From Pseudomonas sp. RC10 (lineage in GTDB: Bacteria > Pseudomonadota > Gammaproteobacteria > Pseudomonadales > Pseudomonadaceae): a DNA stretch of 64,000 nt. Under the pieces are notes generated by a model. It searched no databases and was not told the origin of the DNA. It saw only the letters and a program-made list of their open reading frames with translations. The stretch is taken from assembly GCF_038397775.1 (NCBI RefSeq), contig NZ_CP151650.1:3410001-3474000 (forward strand), written 5' to 3'. A program made the position numbers and the translations under genes. Below are positions 34,988 to 44,445 of the stretch, in pieces; the first letter of the stretch is position 1, and the number at the start of each line of letters is the position of its first letter.

Positions 34988-35614
34988 CTAAATCGCCTTT
35001 TTCTGCCGTTCCCGATGCGCCGCTGCTTTGGCGCGGTTGCCGCAGGCGGCCATGCTGCACCAGCGGCGTTTCTTGCCTCGGGTGTGGTCAACGAACATCA
35101 GGGTGCAGGTCGGTCCTTCGCAGCTTTTGACGTCTGAAAAATCCTCGGTGCACAGGAACTCGGCAATCGCCTCTCCTACGGGCAACAACAAAGATTCCGG
35201 CGTACGCCAGCGCCGTTTCAGGCCAAGGGACAGTTTTCCGTCGAGACCATCACCGGCCGTGATTTCCGCGTACTTCTCATCCCGTTCCAGCAAACGATTC
35301 AGCGATCCGAGTTCCGAAGCGGCCGACGGATCAAGGGGCTGCCCTCGGTGTTTGAGCACGAACGCCCGAAACCACTCGCGGAGCGATCTTGCTTGCGCGG
35401 CGGCGTTGTCCAGCTCGCCCGGCAGCGCGTTTTCACGCAAGGTGCTGAGAACGGATTCGTCGACCCAGCCCGATTGGCGCAACCAGTCCAGCCAGCCGTC
35501 ACCGTCATCGATCCAGTCGAAAGGTTCGGTCATCGGTGTGGCGATGGAGTTCAGAAAGTCCAGTGCAGGGGCGTCTGCGACGAAAATGGCGGGGCCGCGA
35601 AGCTTGGAGGTCAT
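34988..35614 (-). CDS. CGNR zinc-finger protein
   Basis: The protein has 208 residues from ATG 35614 with GGGGAA upstream. The N-terminal ~150 residues form the ABATE-type domain (DFLNSIATP..., SLREWFRAFV). The C-terminal zinc finger carries CEGPTC and CSMAACGNRAKAAAHRERQ, the source of the CGNR name. Members are probable stress or repressor-type transcription regulators. It is single and flanked by a REPIN. Confidence 0.9.
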   Translation of the reverse strand: MTSKLRGPAIFVADAPALDFLNSIATPMTEPFDWIDDGDGWLDWLRQSGWVDESVLSTLRENALPGELDNAAAQARSLREWFRAFVLKHRGQPLDPSAASELGSLNRLLERDEKYAEITAGDGLDGKLSLGLKRRWRTPESLLLPVGEAIAEFLCTEDFSDVKSCEGPTCTLMFVDHTRGKKRRWCSMAACGNRAKAAAHRERQKKAI

Positions 35615-35719
35615 GAAGGTTCCCCAACGAAGAATCGGCCAATGGTAACCCCTGAAATGCACTTGGCCAAGTTACGGTTTCGTGGGTGACACTGCGCACT
35701 GACGAATGACCGGCCCCGC

Positions 35720-36631
35720 TCATTGCGAGGACAGGGGCGCCAGCGCATCGCGCAGGCGCGGACTGGCAAAATCCAGAAAACGGCGAATTTTCAACGGCAT
35801 GTGACGGTGAGGCGCGTGCAGGATATGAATGGGGAAGGGCGGCAATTCGTATTCTTCGAGGACGATGCGCAGGGTTCCGGCCTGGATGGCTTCATGGGCC
35901 TGGTAATGCAGCAGTCGGGCGAACCCCACACCTTGCACGGCGGCGTCCACCAGCGCGTTGGCCCCCGTGAGCAGGCGCGGAGCAAAGGCCACCTCAATGG
36001 ACGCGCCGGTGTCCGGAGCCTGAAAGCGCCAGCCGGCGGTCAACGTCGGACCGTCTGTGGCGATACACGGCATGTGCTTCAAGTCGAGGGGCGTCTGCGG
36101 CACGCCATGTTCGGCGAGCAACTTGGGACTGGCGCAAATCACTCCCCGCACCGCGCCGACACGGGTCGCGGTCATGCCGCTGTCGGGCAGATGACCGATG
36201 CGCACGGCCATATCGATCTGATCGTCGAGCAAATCGACATTCCGGTCCCGAAGGTCAAGTTTGACGTTGATTTCGGGAAACAGTCCGAGGAAATCCGCCA
36301 CCACCGGCAGCACGTGAAGGCGGCCAAACAGCAGCGGGGCGGAGATGACCAGTTCACCTCGCGGCGCCACGAATTCCCCCGCAGCGGTGCGTTCGGCTTC
36401 GGCGATCTGTTCGAGAATCTTCTTCGCGGCAGCCGCGTAAATCACCCCCGCATCGGTCAGGCCGAGTTTGCGCGTCGTGCGCGTCAGTAACTGCGTTCCC
36501 AAGTGCTTTTCGAGGTCCCCGATGTTGCGGCTGACCGTCTGGACCGGGATTCGCAAGGCACGAGCGGCAGCGGAAAAACTCCCGGTTTCGATGGTGCTCA
36601 GCAACAGGTTCATCGCTTCGATACGGTCCAC
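35720..36631 (-). CDS. LysR-family transcriptional regulator
   Basis: The protein has 303 residues. The opening DRIEAMNLLLSTIETGSFSA with RALRIPVQTVSRNI is the usual LysR helix-turn-helix. The effector domain carries the DLDLRDRNVDL-like subgroup features of CrgA/DsdC-like regulators. It is divergent from the VOC/tautomerase/hydrolase genes that begin at 36887 and may control them; 255 bp separate the starts. Confidence 0.88.
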   Translation of the reverse strand: MDRIEAMNLLLSTIETGSFSAAARALRIPVQTVSRNIGDLEKHLGTQLLTRTTRKLGLTDAGVIYAAAAKKILEQIAEAERTAAGEFVAPRGELVISAPLLFGRLHVLPVVADFLGLFPEINVKLDLRDRNVDLLDDQIDMAVRIGHLPDSGMTATRVGAVRGVICASPKLLAEHGVPQTPLDLKHMPCIATDGPTLTAGWRFQAPDTGASIEVAFAPRLLTGANALVDAAVQGVGFARLLHYQAHEAIQAGTLRIVLEEYELPPFPIHILHAPHRHMPLKIRRFLDFASPRLRDALAPLSSQ

Positions 36632-36886
36632 TTCATCTTCCCGAAAACAGTGAAGGTCTTTCCCGAAAACGTTGGATTATCAAGGTTCCGCGGAGGGTTC
36701 ATAGTCTGGTCCAGCCCTTTGTGCAGCGCAAGAACCGTCTGTGTGGCGCCACGCAGCGGAGTTTTGTCGCGCGCGAACCCGGCGCCGACGCCAAGGCTGG
36801 GCTATGACTGTACACGCGACCCAGGGTGATGCCGCAGCCTGGGACTGTCCCTTCAAAAATCAACACGGCATCCAAGAGGATTTGTC

Positions 36887-37303
36887 ATGAGTGAAGCACT
36901 GACCCAAGGTGTTCACCACGTAGGGCTGGCCGTGGAAAACCTCGACCAGACCGTCGATTTTTTCTGCACATGCCTGGGCTGGAAAGAAGTCGGGCGCAAC
37001 CCGGCCTATCCTTCGGCATTCGTCAACGACGGCACCGTGACCGTCACGCTCTGGCAGGTGGCAGACCCGCAGACAGCCACACGCTTCGACCGCCGAAAAA
37101 ACATTGGCCTGCACCACCTTGCCCTGGCCGTTACCAACTTGCCGGGCGTGTTCGAGAAAGTCCGGGCGTACCCCGGCGTGGTCGTGGAGTTTGCACCTCA
37201 GCCAACTGGCCCCGACTCTCCACGCTCCCATTTCATTTGCGCAATCCCAGGCGGGATTCGTGTCGAGTTCGCCACTCGCGCCCCGGCCGCCACGGCCAAG
37301 TGA
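36887..37303 (+). CDS. VOC-family (glyoxalase/dioxygenase-like) protein
   Basis: The protein has 138 residues with two VOC beta-alpha-beta units: GVHHVGLAVENLDQTVDFF and LHHLALAVTNLPGVFEKV, plus a final metal-ligand strand GGIRVEF. This single-domain size fits glyoxalase-like lyases and isomerases acting on aromatic or carbonyl compounds. The substrate is unknown. A tautomerase gene follows 24 bp downstream. Confidence 0.87.
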   Translation: MSEALTQGVHHVGLAVENLDQTVDFFCTCLGWKEVGRNPAYPSAFVNDGTVTVTLWQVADPQTATRFDRRKNIGLHHLALAVTNLPGVFEKVRAYPGVVVEFAPQPTGPDSPRSHFICAIPGGIRVEFATRAPAATAK

Positions 37304-37327
37304 CTTCCAGCAGCAGGAGATGAGTCG

Positions 37328-37561
37328 ATGCCTTACGTCAATATCAAAATCACCCGGGAAGGCACCTCGCCCGGTGCCAGCGCCACCACGCCGGAACAGA
37401 AAAAAGCCCTGATTCAGGGGGTGAGCCAGTTGCTGCTCGACGTGTTGGGCAAACCACTCGATTCCACGTTCGTCGTCATTGACGAGGTTGACCTCGACAG
37501 TTGGGGCGTGGGAGGTGTGACCGTTACTGAGTACCGGAACGGCCTTAAGAACAAGTCCTGA
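37328..37561 (+). CDS. 4-oxalocrotonate tautomerase-family protein
   Basis: The protein has 77 residues. Removal of Met exposes the catalytic Pro1 (MPYVNIKITREG). Standard 4-OT enzymes are ~62 residues; this belongs to the slightly longer group with an extended segment (TSPGASATTPEQKKALIQGV). It is a probable ketonising tautomerase. Co-transcription with the VOC gene and a nearby hydrolase suggests a small degradative unit. Confidence 0.88.
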   Translation: MPYVNIKITREGTSPGASATTPEQKKALIQGVSQLLLDVLGKPLDSTFVVIDEVDLDSWGVGGVTVTEYRNGLKNKS

Positions 37562-37817
37562 CTGCGCTGCATGCCGGCAAAACACGGATGTTTTGCCACA
37601 GCACTTCAATCTTCTCCCGATGCCCCCATGCCCATCTGTCTACGCCCCGCAGTCGTGTCTGCTGTTGCCTGAGTTTTCTGTGATGCTCATAAAAGTAACC
37701 TTATAGAATGCGTTTGACAGGTTACTTATTGCGTGCAAGGATAAATCCACCTTAGCCAAGGGTCGCATGGGAACGCCCGTGCTCATCACGTTGATCACCC
37801 ACGAAGGATCGCAACAA

Positions 37818-38804
37818 ATGACTCTCAACAAATTGCTGGCGGCCATGTGCGCATGCGCTGCGATCGCTGTCGGTTCAGGCATCACACCCGCCCAGGCGGC
37901 CACGGAGAAAACCATGACGTCCAGTGTTCAACCTTTCCAGCAAGTGCATTACCGCTATGCGCAAGTCAATGACGTGAAAGTGTTCTACCGTGAGGCAGGC
38001 AACCCGGCCAACCCCACTGTTTTGCTGCTGCACGGTTTCCCGACTTCGTCGTTCATGTACCGCAATCTGATTCCGATTCTGTCCAAGCGTTATCACGTGG
38101 TTGCGCCGGATTTCCCGGGCTTCGGCCTGACCGAAAGTCCAGCCCGTGACAAATACGAGTATTCGTTCGAGAACATTGCCAACACCATCGACCAGTTCAC
38201 CGAGCAGCTCGGCCTGAAACAGTACGCAATGGAAGTATTCGACTACGGTGCACCGGTGGGCTGGCGTTTGGCGAAAGCACACCCTGAGCGCATCACTGCG
38301 ATCATCACCCAGAACGGCAACGCCTACGTCGAGGGTTTGAGCGATGGTTGGGCACCGATTCAGAAATACTGGAAAGACGCGTCACAACAGAACCGCGACG
38401 CACTGCGTCCGTTCTTTGAAGTCGGCGCAATCAAGGACCAATACACCTACGGCACGAAAGACCCGAGTGTTGTCGCGCCAGAAACTTACTTGATGGATGC
38501 GGCGCATATCGCCCGCGGTGATAACGCTGAAATTCAACTGGACCTGTTTCGCGATTACCGTAATAACGTCGAGATGTACCCCGAGTTCCAGAAGTATTTC
38601 CGTGACCACCAGCCACCCCTGTTGGCTGTATGGGGCAAGAACGATCCGTTCTTTCTGCCACCCGGTGCAGAAGCCTTCAAGCGGGATTTGAAACATGCAG
38701 ATGTTCGTTTCTACGATACCGGTCACTTCGCACTGGAAACTCACGTCGATGAAATAGGCGCGGCGATCGTTCAGTTCCTGGACCATAACGTCAAGCGCAA
38801 GTAA
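37818..38804 (+). CDS. Exported alpha/beta hydrolase with Asp nucleophile (dehalogenase/epoxide hydrolase-like)
   Basis: The protein has 328 residues from ATG 37818, with AAGGA upstream. A signal peptide ends near PAQAA (residue ~28). The oxyanion motif HGFP is at 72-75. The nucleophile elbow reads VFDYGAPVG with D142, as in haloalkane dehalogenases and epoxide hydrolases rather than esterases. The catalytic His is in DTGHFALETH. Which reaction it performs is open. It lies 256 bp after the tautomerase gene and ends at a terminator. Confidence 0.85.
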   Translation: MTLNKLLAAMCACAAIAVGSGITPAQAATEKTMTSSVQPFQQVHYRYAQVNDVKVFYREAGNPANPTVLLLHGFPTSSFMYRNLIPILSKRYHVVAPDFPGFGLTESPARDKYEYSFENIANTIDQFTEQLGLKQYAMEVFDYGAPVGWRLAKAHPERITAIITQNGNAYVEGLSDGWAPIQKYWKDASQQNRDALRPFFEVGAIKDQYTYGTKDPSVVAPETYLMDAAHIARGDNAEIQLDLFRDYRNNVEMYPEFQKYFRDHQPPLLAVWGKNDPFFLPPGAEAFKRDLKHADVRFYDTGHFALETHVDEIGAAIVQFLDHNVKRK

Positions 38805-38854
38805 GGCGGCAGCTTCGAGGGTCAAGCGACAGGTTTAAGCTAAAGCAGAACGTG

Positions 38855-38887
38855 AAAATGGCGGCCATTGTGGTCGCCATTTTTTAT
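38855..38887 (+). terminator. Rho-independent terminator after hydrolase gene
   Basis: AAAATGGCG pairs with CGCCATTTT across 11 bases, followed by T residues. It is placed 50 bp after the stop codon. Confidence 0.9.
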
Positions 38888-39026
38888 GGGTATCGGTCAG
38901 GTTTCTTCAAATAAACCATAACCGCTCCGAAGGTTTTAATGAGGTTCTTCAGGCCGCTTCCACAGTCCTGTGTCAGCCCCGAGCCTTCATGGCGACGCGG
39001 CCATACGCGGCAAGAAGCCGCCGTGC

Positions 39027-39914
39027 CTAGTCCAGAAACAACCCCTGTTCCTGCTCGAAGGTCTCCATCAGGTAATCCGCGACCGCCCGAATGGGCACGT
39101 CTTTGCGATCCTGCGGGCGCATCAACAGCCATGCCTCCCTGGGCGGCGGGACGCTCTTCAACTGGCAAAGCCGCAGCGTCGGTTCCTGTCGACCCACGTA
39201 ATGAGGCACAAGCGCCAGCCCCGATCCGAACCGGGCCGCCGTGGCCTGGGCAATGTGGTTGTTGGCGCGAAACGGCACCCGTGCGGACGGGAAGTGGCGG
39301 GCGAGCCACAACGCTTCCGGCATGTCCGAATTTTCTTCATCGAAGCTGATGAACTTGGGATTGCCGCCATCTTCTACGGCACGGCAGACCTCTTCCGTGC
39401 CGTAATACCCGAAGGCCAGTCGACCCAGGGGTTTGGCGATGAAATTACCATCCAGTGGCTTGCCGATGCGCACGGCGATGTCCGCCTGATGTCGCTCCAG
39501 GCTGACCGAGCGCAGGTCGGTGGCCAGATCAATGTCCAGGCCCGGGTACATCACCGGCAGCCTGGCCAGCCGCTCGATGAGAAAACCGTGGGACAGGGCA
39601 GGGGGCGCGTTGATGCGCACCAGCCCTCGCGGCAAATCATCGGCATCGCCGCGCCCGAGGGTCTGTACCGACGCCTCCATGGCGCTGGCGACGTCCATCG
39701 TGCGCATGCCCGCAGGCGTGAGCACGTAGCCTTCGGGGCGACGCTCCACCAGCTTCTCGTTCAAGGTCAGTTCCAGCGACTGAATGCGCCGGGAAATGGT
39801 CGCGTGGTTCACCGACAGCGCCCGGGCCGCCGCAGACAAGCTGCCGTGACGACCCAGCGCAAGGAAAACCCGAACGTCCTGCCAATCGATTTCTGTGCGT
39901 TTTTTATCAGGCAT
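39027..39914 (-). CDS. LysR-family transcriptional regulator
   Basis: The protein has 295 residues from ATG 39914. The helix-turn-helix opens with DWQDVRVFLALGRHGSLSAAARALSVNHATISRRIQ. The effector domain is complete. It lies 59 bp downstream of the nitronate monooxygenase gene on the same strand, so it could be co-transcribed with it and provide feedback. It has no other obvious target. Confidence 0.88.
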   Translation of the reverse strand: MPDKKRTEIDWQDVRVFLALGRHGSLSAAARALSVNHATISRRIQSLELTLNEKLVERRPEGYVLTPAGMRTMDVASAMEASVQTLGRGDADDLPRGLVRINAPPALSHGFLIERLARLPVMYPGLDIDLATDLRSVSLERHQADIAVRIGKPLDGNFIAKPLGRLAFGYYGTEEVCRAVEDGGNPKFISFDEENSDMPEALWLARHFPSARVPFRANNHIAQATAARFGSGLALVPHYVGRQEPTLRLCQLKSVPPPREAWLLMRPQDRKDVPIRAVADYLMETFEQEQGLFLD

Positions 39915-39972
39915 CGCGAGAGGGTAGCGGATTTGTAACAAGGGTTGAATCCCCGCGCCCTTGATCCACCGC

Positions 39973-41034
39973 TTAGGCTCCGGACAGGTTCAACACCACG
40001 CCGCCCAAATGACGGGTCAGCTCAGCGGTGGTCATCAGTGGTGACAGCCTGAACGACTGGCCCGCCCACATGTTGGTGAAGTCCGACACACCGGCCTTGT
40101 CCGTCACCGCGCGCAACGGCATCAGCGCGCCGCCTGCGGTGGGGAAGGCCGGGGCGTGTTCGGACAGCGGGCCGATTTCGCGCATCAGGCGGTTGAGAAT
40201 GCCCCGCGCCGGACGGCCCGTGAACAGGTTGGTCAGCACCGTGCTGTCGTCGTCGGCATTCAACAGTGCCTGACGGTGGAAATCGCTGATCTTCGCTTCC
40301 GGCGTCAACAGGTACGCGGTGCCCACCTGAATGGCTTCGGCCCCCAACGCGAAGGCCGCCCGCGCACCCCGCGCCTCGGCAATGCCCCCCGCTGCGATCA
40401 CCGGGATCGACACAGCGTCAACGATCTGCGGCACCAGCGAGAACAGCCCGACCTGGGCGGCCATGTCGTGGGTCAGGAAGTTGCCCCGATGCCCGCCCGC
40501 TTCGTAGCCCATGGCAATCACCGCGTCGACACCGCGCTCGGCCAGCCATTGCGCTTCTTTGACCGTGGTGGCCGACGCGATGATTTTCGCCCCGGTGGCG
40601 CGCACGCGCTTCAATAGGGCCTCGTCCGGCAGACCGAAATGGAAACTCACCACCTCGGGCCGGTACTGCTCGACTACGCGGCAATAGGCGTCATCGAACG
40701 GTGCCCGCGCCGAGGAGGGAATCGGCTCGGCGGGGTCCAGCCCCAGCTCGACATAATAGGGCGCCAGTTTGGATCGCCAGGCCATTTGCTTGACGGGATC
40801 AGCGGCGGGCGCGACGTGGGAGAAAAAATTCAGGTTGATCGGCTTGCGGGTCTGCCCACGAATCTCGTCCAGCGCGGCGGTCATTTGCTCGATGGAGAGC
40901 ATCGCCCCCGGCAGGGAACCCAGGCCACCTGCATTGCTGGCTTCGATGACCATTTTCGCGGTGGTCGCGCCTGCCATGGGGGCTTGGATGATGGGCAGAT
41001 CAATACCGAAAAGGTCGAGGATGCGGTGACTCAT
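39973..41034 (-). CDS. Nitronate monooxygenase
   Basis: The protein has 353 residues in an FMN-binding TIM barrel. Characteristic motifs are PIIQAPMAGATT, SNAGGLGSLPGA, AMGYEAGGHRGNFL (with the catalytic His) and IPVIAAGGIAEARG. The C-terminal NMWAGQSF is typical of class I enzymes. It oxidises alkyl nitronates such as propionate-3-nitronate to aldehydes and nitrite, a detoxification step. A LysR gene follows on the same strand. Confidence 0.9.
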   Translation of the reverse strand: MSHRILDLFGIDLPIIQAPMAGATTAKMVIEASNAGGLGSLPGAMLSIEQMTAALDEIRGQTRKPINLNFFSHVAPAADPVKQMAWRSKLAPYYVELGLDPAEPIPSSARAPFDDAYCRVVEQYRPEVVSFHFGLPDEALLKRVRATGAKIIASATTVKEAQWLAERGVDAVIAMGYEAGGHRGNFLTHDMAAQVGLFSLVPQIVDAVSIPVIAAGGIAEARGARAAFALGAEAIQVGTAYLLTPEAKISDFHRQALLNADDDSTVLTNLFTGRPARGILNRLMREIGPLSEHAPAFPTAGGALMPLRAVTDKAGVSDFTNMWAGQSFRLSPLMTTAELTRHLGGVVLNLSGA

Positions 41035-41169
41035 GGGTGACTCCTGGTGGTTCGAATCAAGGGTTCAGACGTCCAGGCCTGAAACAGGGGCCCGGACACG
41101 TGTCGTCGGTGCGCAGCGGGTGTGCAGAAAAGCACGGCGGGTCGCGCGTTGCAGAGGTCTTCTCGCCCG

Positions 41170-42093
41170 CTATTTCAGCTCCCTCGTGACCTGGGAGATG
41201 AAGCTGCGAATCCACTCATGCTGGGGTTTGTCCTGCTTGGCGATGTCCCAGACCATGAAGCAGCGAAACGACGGCACGGCCAGCGGCACCGGGCAGGTCG
41301 TCAGCGGCATGTATTGGGCGAAACTGCGCGCCGCAAAGGTCGGAATCGTCGCCACCACGTCGGTGCTCAACAGCGTCGTCAGCGCCCCGGCGAAGTGAGT
41401 GAATGACGCCGTCACCTTGCGCGTGTGACCCGCCGCCTCGAACAGGTCATCGATGAACCCCCGTCGTCCGTCGAAGCAGATTCGCACGTGTTCCGCGGCA
41501 AAATAATCGTCGAGTTCCAGCGGCTCCGATTCACCTGCTCCCGGCCGGTACAGGCAGGAATAGGACGACGAAAACAGCACCTGTGACGAGTATTGCGTAC
41601 TGAAATCCTTCGGCTCGCTGCAGATCACCAGGTCCATCGCCGGATCATGCAGCGCGTTCTTCCACAGCGAACTGTTGGTCTGGTGAAAGGCGAAGCGAAT
41701 GCCGAGCCGTTCCTGAGACACGGCGCCCACGAGCCGGGGTGCGAGAAACGCTTCGAGGTCGTCCGACATCGCGAGGTTGAAGACGTAATGGGATTCCTCG
41801 GGTGAAAACGAGGTGTCCGACCCCAGCAGCGCAGACACGGTGGACAGCGCCTCGGTGATCATCGGCGCGATCTCCAGTGCCTTGCGTGTGGGCTGCATCC
41901 CGGCACTGGTGCGCACGAACAGCTCATCGCCGAAGTGTTCGCGCAGACGTCGCAGCGCCGAACTCACCGCGCCCTGAGTCACGTGCAAGACGGCGGACGC
42001 CCGCGTGGCGCTGCGTTCCGTCATCAGACAGTGAAACGTCAGCAGCAGGTTCAGGTCCATGCGCGCGATATTACGTACGTTAATCCGGCTCAT
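41170..42093 (-). CDS. LysR-family regulator (NodD/SyrM-like), likely controlling nitrilase genes
   Basis: The protein has 307 residues from ATG 42093 (MSRINVRNIARMDLNLLLTF). The same frame stays open far upstream across the neighbouring genes, but that part is antisense. The helix-turn-helix is SATRASAVLHVTQGAVSSALRRL. It is divergent from the MHS transporter and nitrilase genes, 93 bp away. This is a classical LysR-controlled arrangement. Confidence 0.9.
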   Translation of the reverse strand: MSRINVRNIARMDLNLLLTFHCLMTERSATRASAVLHVTQGAVSSALRRLREHFGDELFVRTSAGMQPTRKALEIAPMITEALSTVSALLGSDTSFSPEESHYVFNLAMSDDLEAFLAPRLVGAVSQERLGIRFAFHQTNSSLWKNALHDPAMDLVICSEPKDFSTQYSSQVLFSSSYSCLYRPGAGESEPLELDDYFAAEHVRICFDGRRGFIDDLFEAAGHTRKVTASFTHFAGALTTLLSTDVVATIPTFAARSFAQYMPLTTCPVPLAVPSFRCFMVWDIAKQDKPQHEWIRSFISQVTRELK

Positions 42094-42186
42094 ATTTCCT
42101 AATCGTTTGTCACCGCTCCCTGGCCATTTCACGATGCCCCCGCACGACACACATAACCAGAAATGACCAACCAAAGGGGCAGTCCA

Positions 42187-43509
42187 ATGAGCGTGGCACA
42201 ACATTCGGCACAAAGGGAAGCGTCGACGTCCGACACGGAACGGGTCGACATCAACAAGCGGGCGATCGCCGTCGGCATCGGCAATTTCATGGAATGGTTC
42301 GACTTTGCGATCTACGGGTACTTCGCCGGGATCATCGGCGCGCTGTTCTTTCCCTCTACCGCAGCGGGTGTTTCGCTGCTGTCGTCCCTGGCCGTGTTCG
42401 CCGTCGGCTTTCTGTCCCGCCCGCTGGGCGCACTGGTGCTGGGGCCGTTGGGTGACCGGCTGGGTCGTCGCGCCGTGTTGATTGTGACGGTGTTCGGCAT
42501 GGGCATTTGCACCACGATCATCGGCCTGTTGCCCTCGTATGAGGCCATAGGCATCGCCGCGCCGATCCTGTTGATCGCGTTGCGCTTCATTCAAGGGATG
42601 ATGGTCGGCGGCGAGTGGTCGAGCGCCGGGATCTACATCGTCGAAAGCGCGCCAAGCCACCGCAGGGCCACGGCCGCCAGCGTGATCACCGGGACCGCCG
42701 GGCTGGCGTTTCTGGTCGGCACGTTCACGGCAGCGATGCTGTCTTCGAACCTGACGGACGCGCAACTGGCCGCCTGGGGCTGGCGCGTTCCATTCGTGGT
42801 GTCGATCGTCATGACCGGCATCGCCGTGTTCATCCGCCGCAAACTCGGCGACACCCCGGTCTACGAAGAACTGGTCAAGCAACGTCAGTCTGCCCATGTG
42901 TCGCTGCCGTCCCGCGCCGCCAAGCGTAAGGCGTTCATCACCACGTACGCGTTTTCGGCGCTGTTCGGGGTGTCGCTGTATTACTTCATCACCTACGCCA
43001 ACAACCACCTGGTCACCGCCGTCGGCCTGCCGAAGAGCACCGCGCTGTGGCTGTGCAGCATTGCGCTGGTGGTGTATTGCATCCTCAACCCGATCATTGG
43101 GCGCATCAGCGACGCCATTGGCCGCCGCAAACTGGTGCTGTTTTCCGCAGCGGGCCTGACCCTCATGGCGTACCCGATCTTCTGGATGCTCAACAGCGGC
43201 AGCACCGCGCTGATCATCACAGCCTTGCTGGTGTTCGCGATTCTGGTGGCGATCACGGCGGTCATGGACGTGGTGTTGCTGGTGGAAGTCTTTCCGGCCT
43301 CCATTCGTTCCACCGGCGCCGCATTGGGCCACAACCTGGCGTTGGCGACGCTGGCAGGCCCCGGACCTTTCATTGCTGCCGCGCTGATCAAGGCCACCGG
43401 CGACGTCAACATGCCCGCGCTTTACCTCACCGCAGTGTCGGCCCTGTGTTTTGCCGTGCTGCTGGTAACCCTTCCAGAAACCAAAGACAACAACATTTCT
43501 GCGTACTAG
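42187..43509 (+). CDS. MHS-family metabolite:proton symporter (MFS)
   Basis: The protein has 440 residues from ATG 42187 with AGGGG upstream. Twelve membrane helices are visible. The family motifs are GNFMEWFDFAIYG at the first helix and RPLGALVLGPLGDRLGRRAVL after helix 2. MHS carriers take up organic acids, osmolytes or aromatic acids with protons. Its partner gene, a nitrilase, begins 9 bp after the stop, so the transporter probably imports a nitrile or exports the resulting acid. Confidence 0.9.
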   Translation: MSVAQHSAQREASTSDTERVDINKRAIAVGIGNFMEWFDFAIYGYFAGIIGALFFPSTAAGVSLLSSLAVFAVGFLSRPLGALVLGPLGDRLGRRAVLIVTVFGMGICTTIIGLLPSYEAIGIAAPILLIALRFIQGMMVGGEWSSAGIYIVESAPSHRRATAASVITGTAGLAFLVGTFTAAMLSSNLTDAQLAAWGWRVPFVVSIVMTGIAVFIRRKLGDTPVYEELVKQRQSAHVSLPSRAAKRKAFITTYAFSALFGVSLYYFITYANNHLVTAVGLPKSTALWLCSIALVVYCILNPIIGRISDAIGRRKLVLFSAAGLTLMAYPIFWMLNSGSTALIITALLVFAILVAITAVMDVVLLVEVFPASIRSTGAALGHNLALATLAGPGPFIAAALIKATGDVNMPALYLTAVSALCFAVLLVTLPETKDNNISAY

Positions 43510-43518
43510 GAGAACAGC

Positions 43519-44445
43519 ATGACCCGTATCGCCGTTGTACAAGCGTCTTCCGTTCCGTTCGCCCCCGTGGCCAGCGCCGAAAAGGCCTGTGAGATTTTGC
43601 ACCGCGTCGCCAGCCAGGGCGCGCGGCTGGCGGTCTTCCCGGAAGCCTTTATCGGGGGATATCCCAAAGGTCAGAGTTTCGGCAGCGTCGTCGGTAACCG
43701 CACCATCGATGGCCGGGACCTCTACAACGAATACGTCGAAGGCGCCGTCGCGCTGGACGGGCCCGAGCTGGCAATCATCGCCGAGTGCGCGACCGAGGTG
43801 AACGTGATCGTCGTCATGGGCATCATCGAGCGTTTCGGGCGGACCCTGTACTGCACCGCCGTGACGTTCGTGCCCGGCAAAGGCATTGCCAGCTATCACC
43901 GCAAATTGATGCCCACTGGCCAGGAACGCATCATCTGGGGGTTTGGTGACGGCTCGACGATCGAGGCGGTGCCCACCGAGATTGGCATCATTGGCAACGT
44001 GATTTGCTGGGAAAACTACATGCCGGCGCTGCGTCAGGCGATGTACGCCCAGGGCACTCAGTTCTATTGCGCACCGACCGCCGATGACCGTAAGGGCTGG
44101 AGCAGTTCGATGGTGCACATCGCGCTGGAAGGGCGGGCGTTCGTGCTGTCGGCCTGCCAGGCGATCAAGCTGAACGAGTACCCGCACAGCTATCAGGAGG
44201 CGTTCGGTCTGGAATTCAACGCCGACGACTACATCATGCGCGGTGGCAGCATGATCGTCAGCCCCATGGGTGAAGTGCTCGCGGGCCCGGTGTTCGACAC
44301 CGAAACCGAGCTGTACGCCGACGTCGACCTGGCGATGCTGAACAAATCCAACCTGGACTTCGATGTCTGCGGCCATTACTCGCGGCCCGACGTGTTCGAG
44401 TTGCAGGTCAACATCAAGGCGATGCGTCCGGTGAGCTTTAAATAA
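43519..44445 (+). CDS. Nitrilase
   Basis: The protein has 308 residues. The catalytic triad of the nitrilase superfamily is complete: E42 (FPEAFIGGYPKG), K129 (HRKLMPTG) and C163 (VICWENYMP). The CWEN context and the early GGYPKG motif mark a true nitrilase, hydrolysing a nitrile to a carboxylate and ammonia, rather than an amidase. It is in operon with the MHS transporter under a divergent LysR regulator. The natural nitrile is unknown. Confidence 0.92.
   Translation: MTRIAVVQASSVPFAPVASAEKACEILHRVASQGARLAVFPEAFIGGYPKGQSFGSVVGNRTIDGRDLYNEYVEGAVALDGPELAIIAECATEVNVIVVMGIIERFGRTLYCTAVTFVPGKGIASYHRKLMPTGQERIIWGFGDGSTIEAVPTEIGIIGNVICWENYMPALRQAMYAQGTQFYCAPTADDRKGWSSSMVHIALEGRAFVLSACQAIKLNEYPHSYQEAFGLEFNADDYIMRGGSMIVSPMGEVLAGPVFDTETELYADVDLAMLNKSNLDFDVCGHYSRPDVFELQVNIKAMRPVSFK

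Noticed and set aside
34763..35137. Plus-strand frame over the REPIN and CGNR gene
   Set aside because: It consists of REPIN translation and antisense CGNR sequence.
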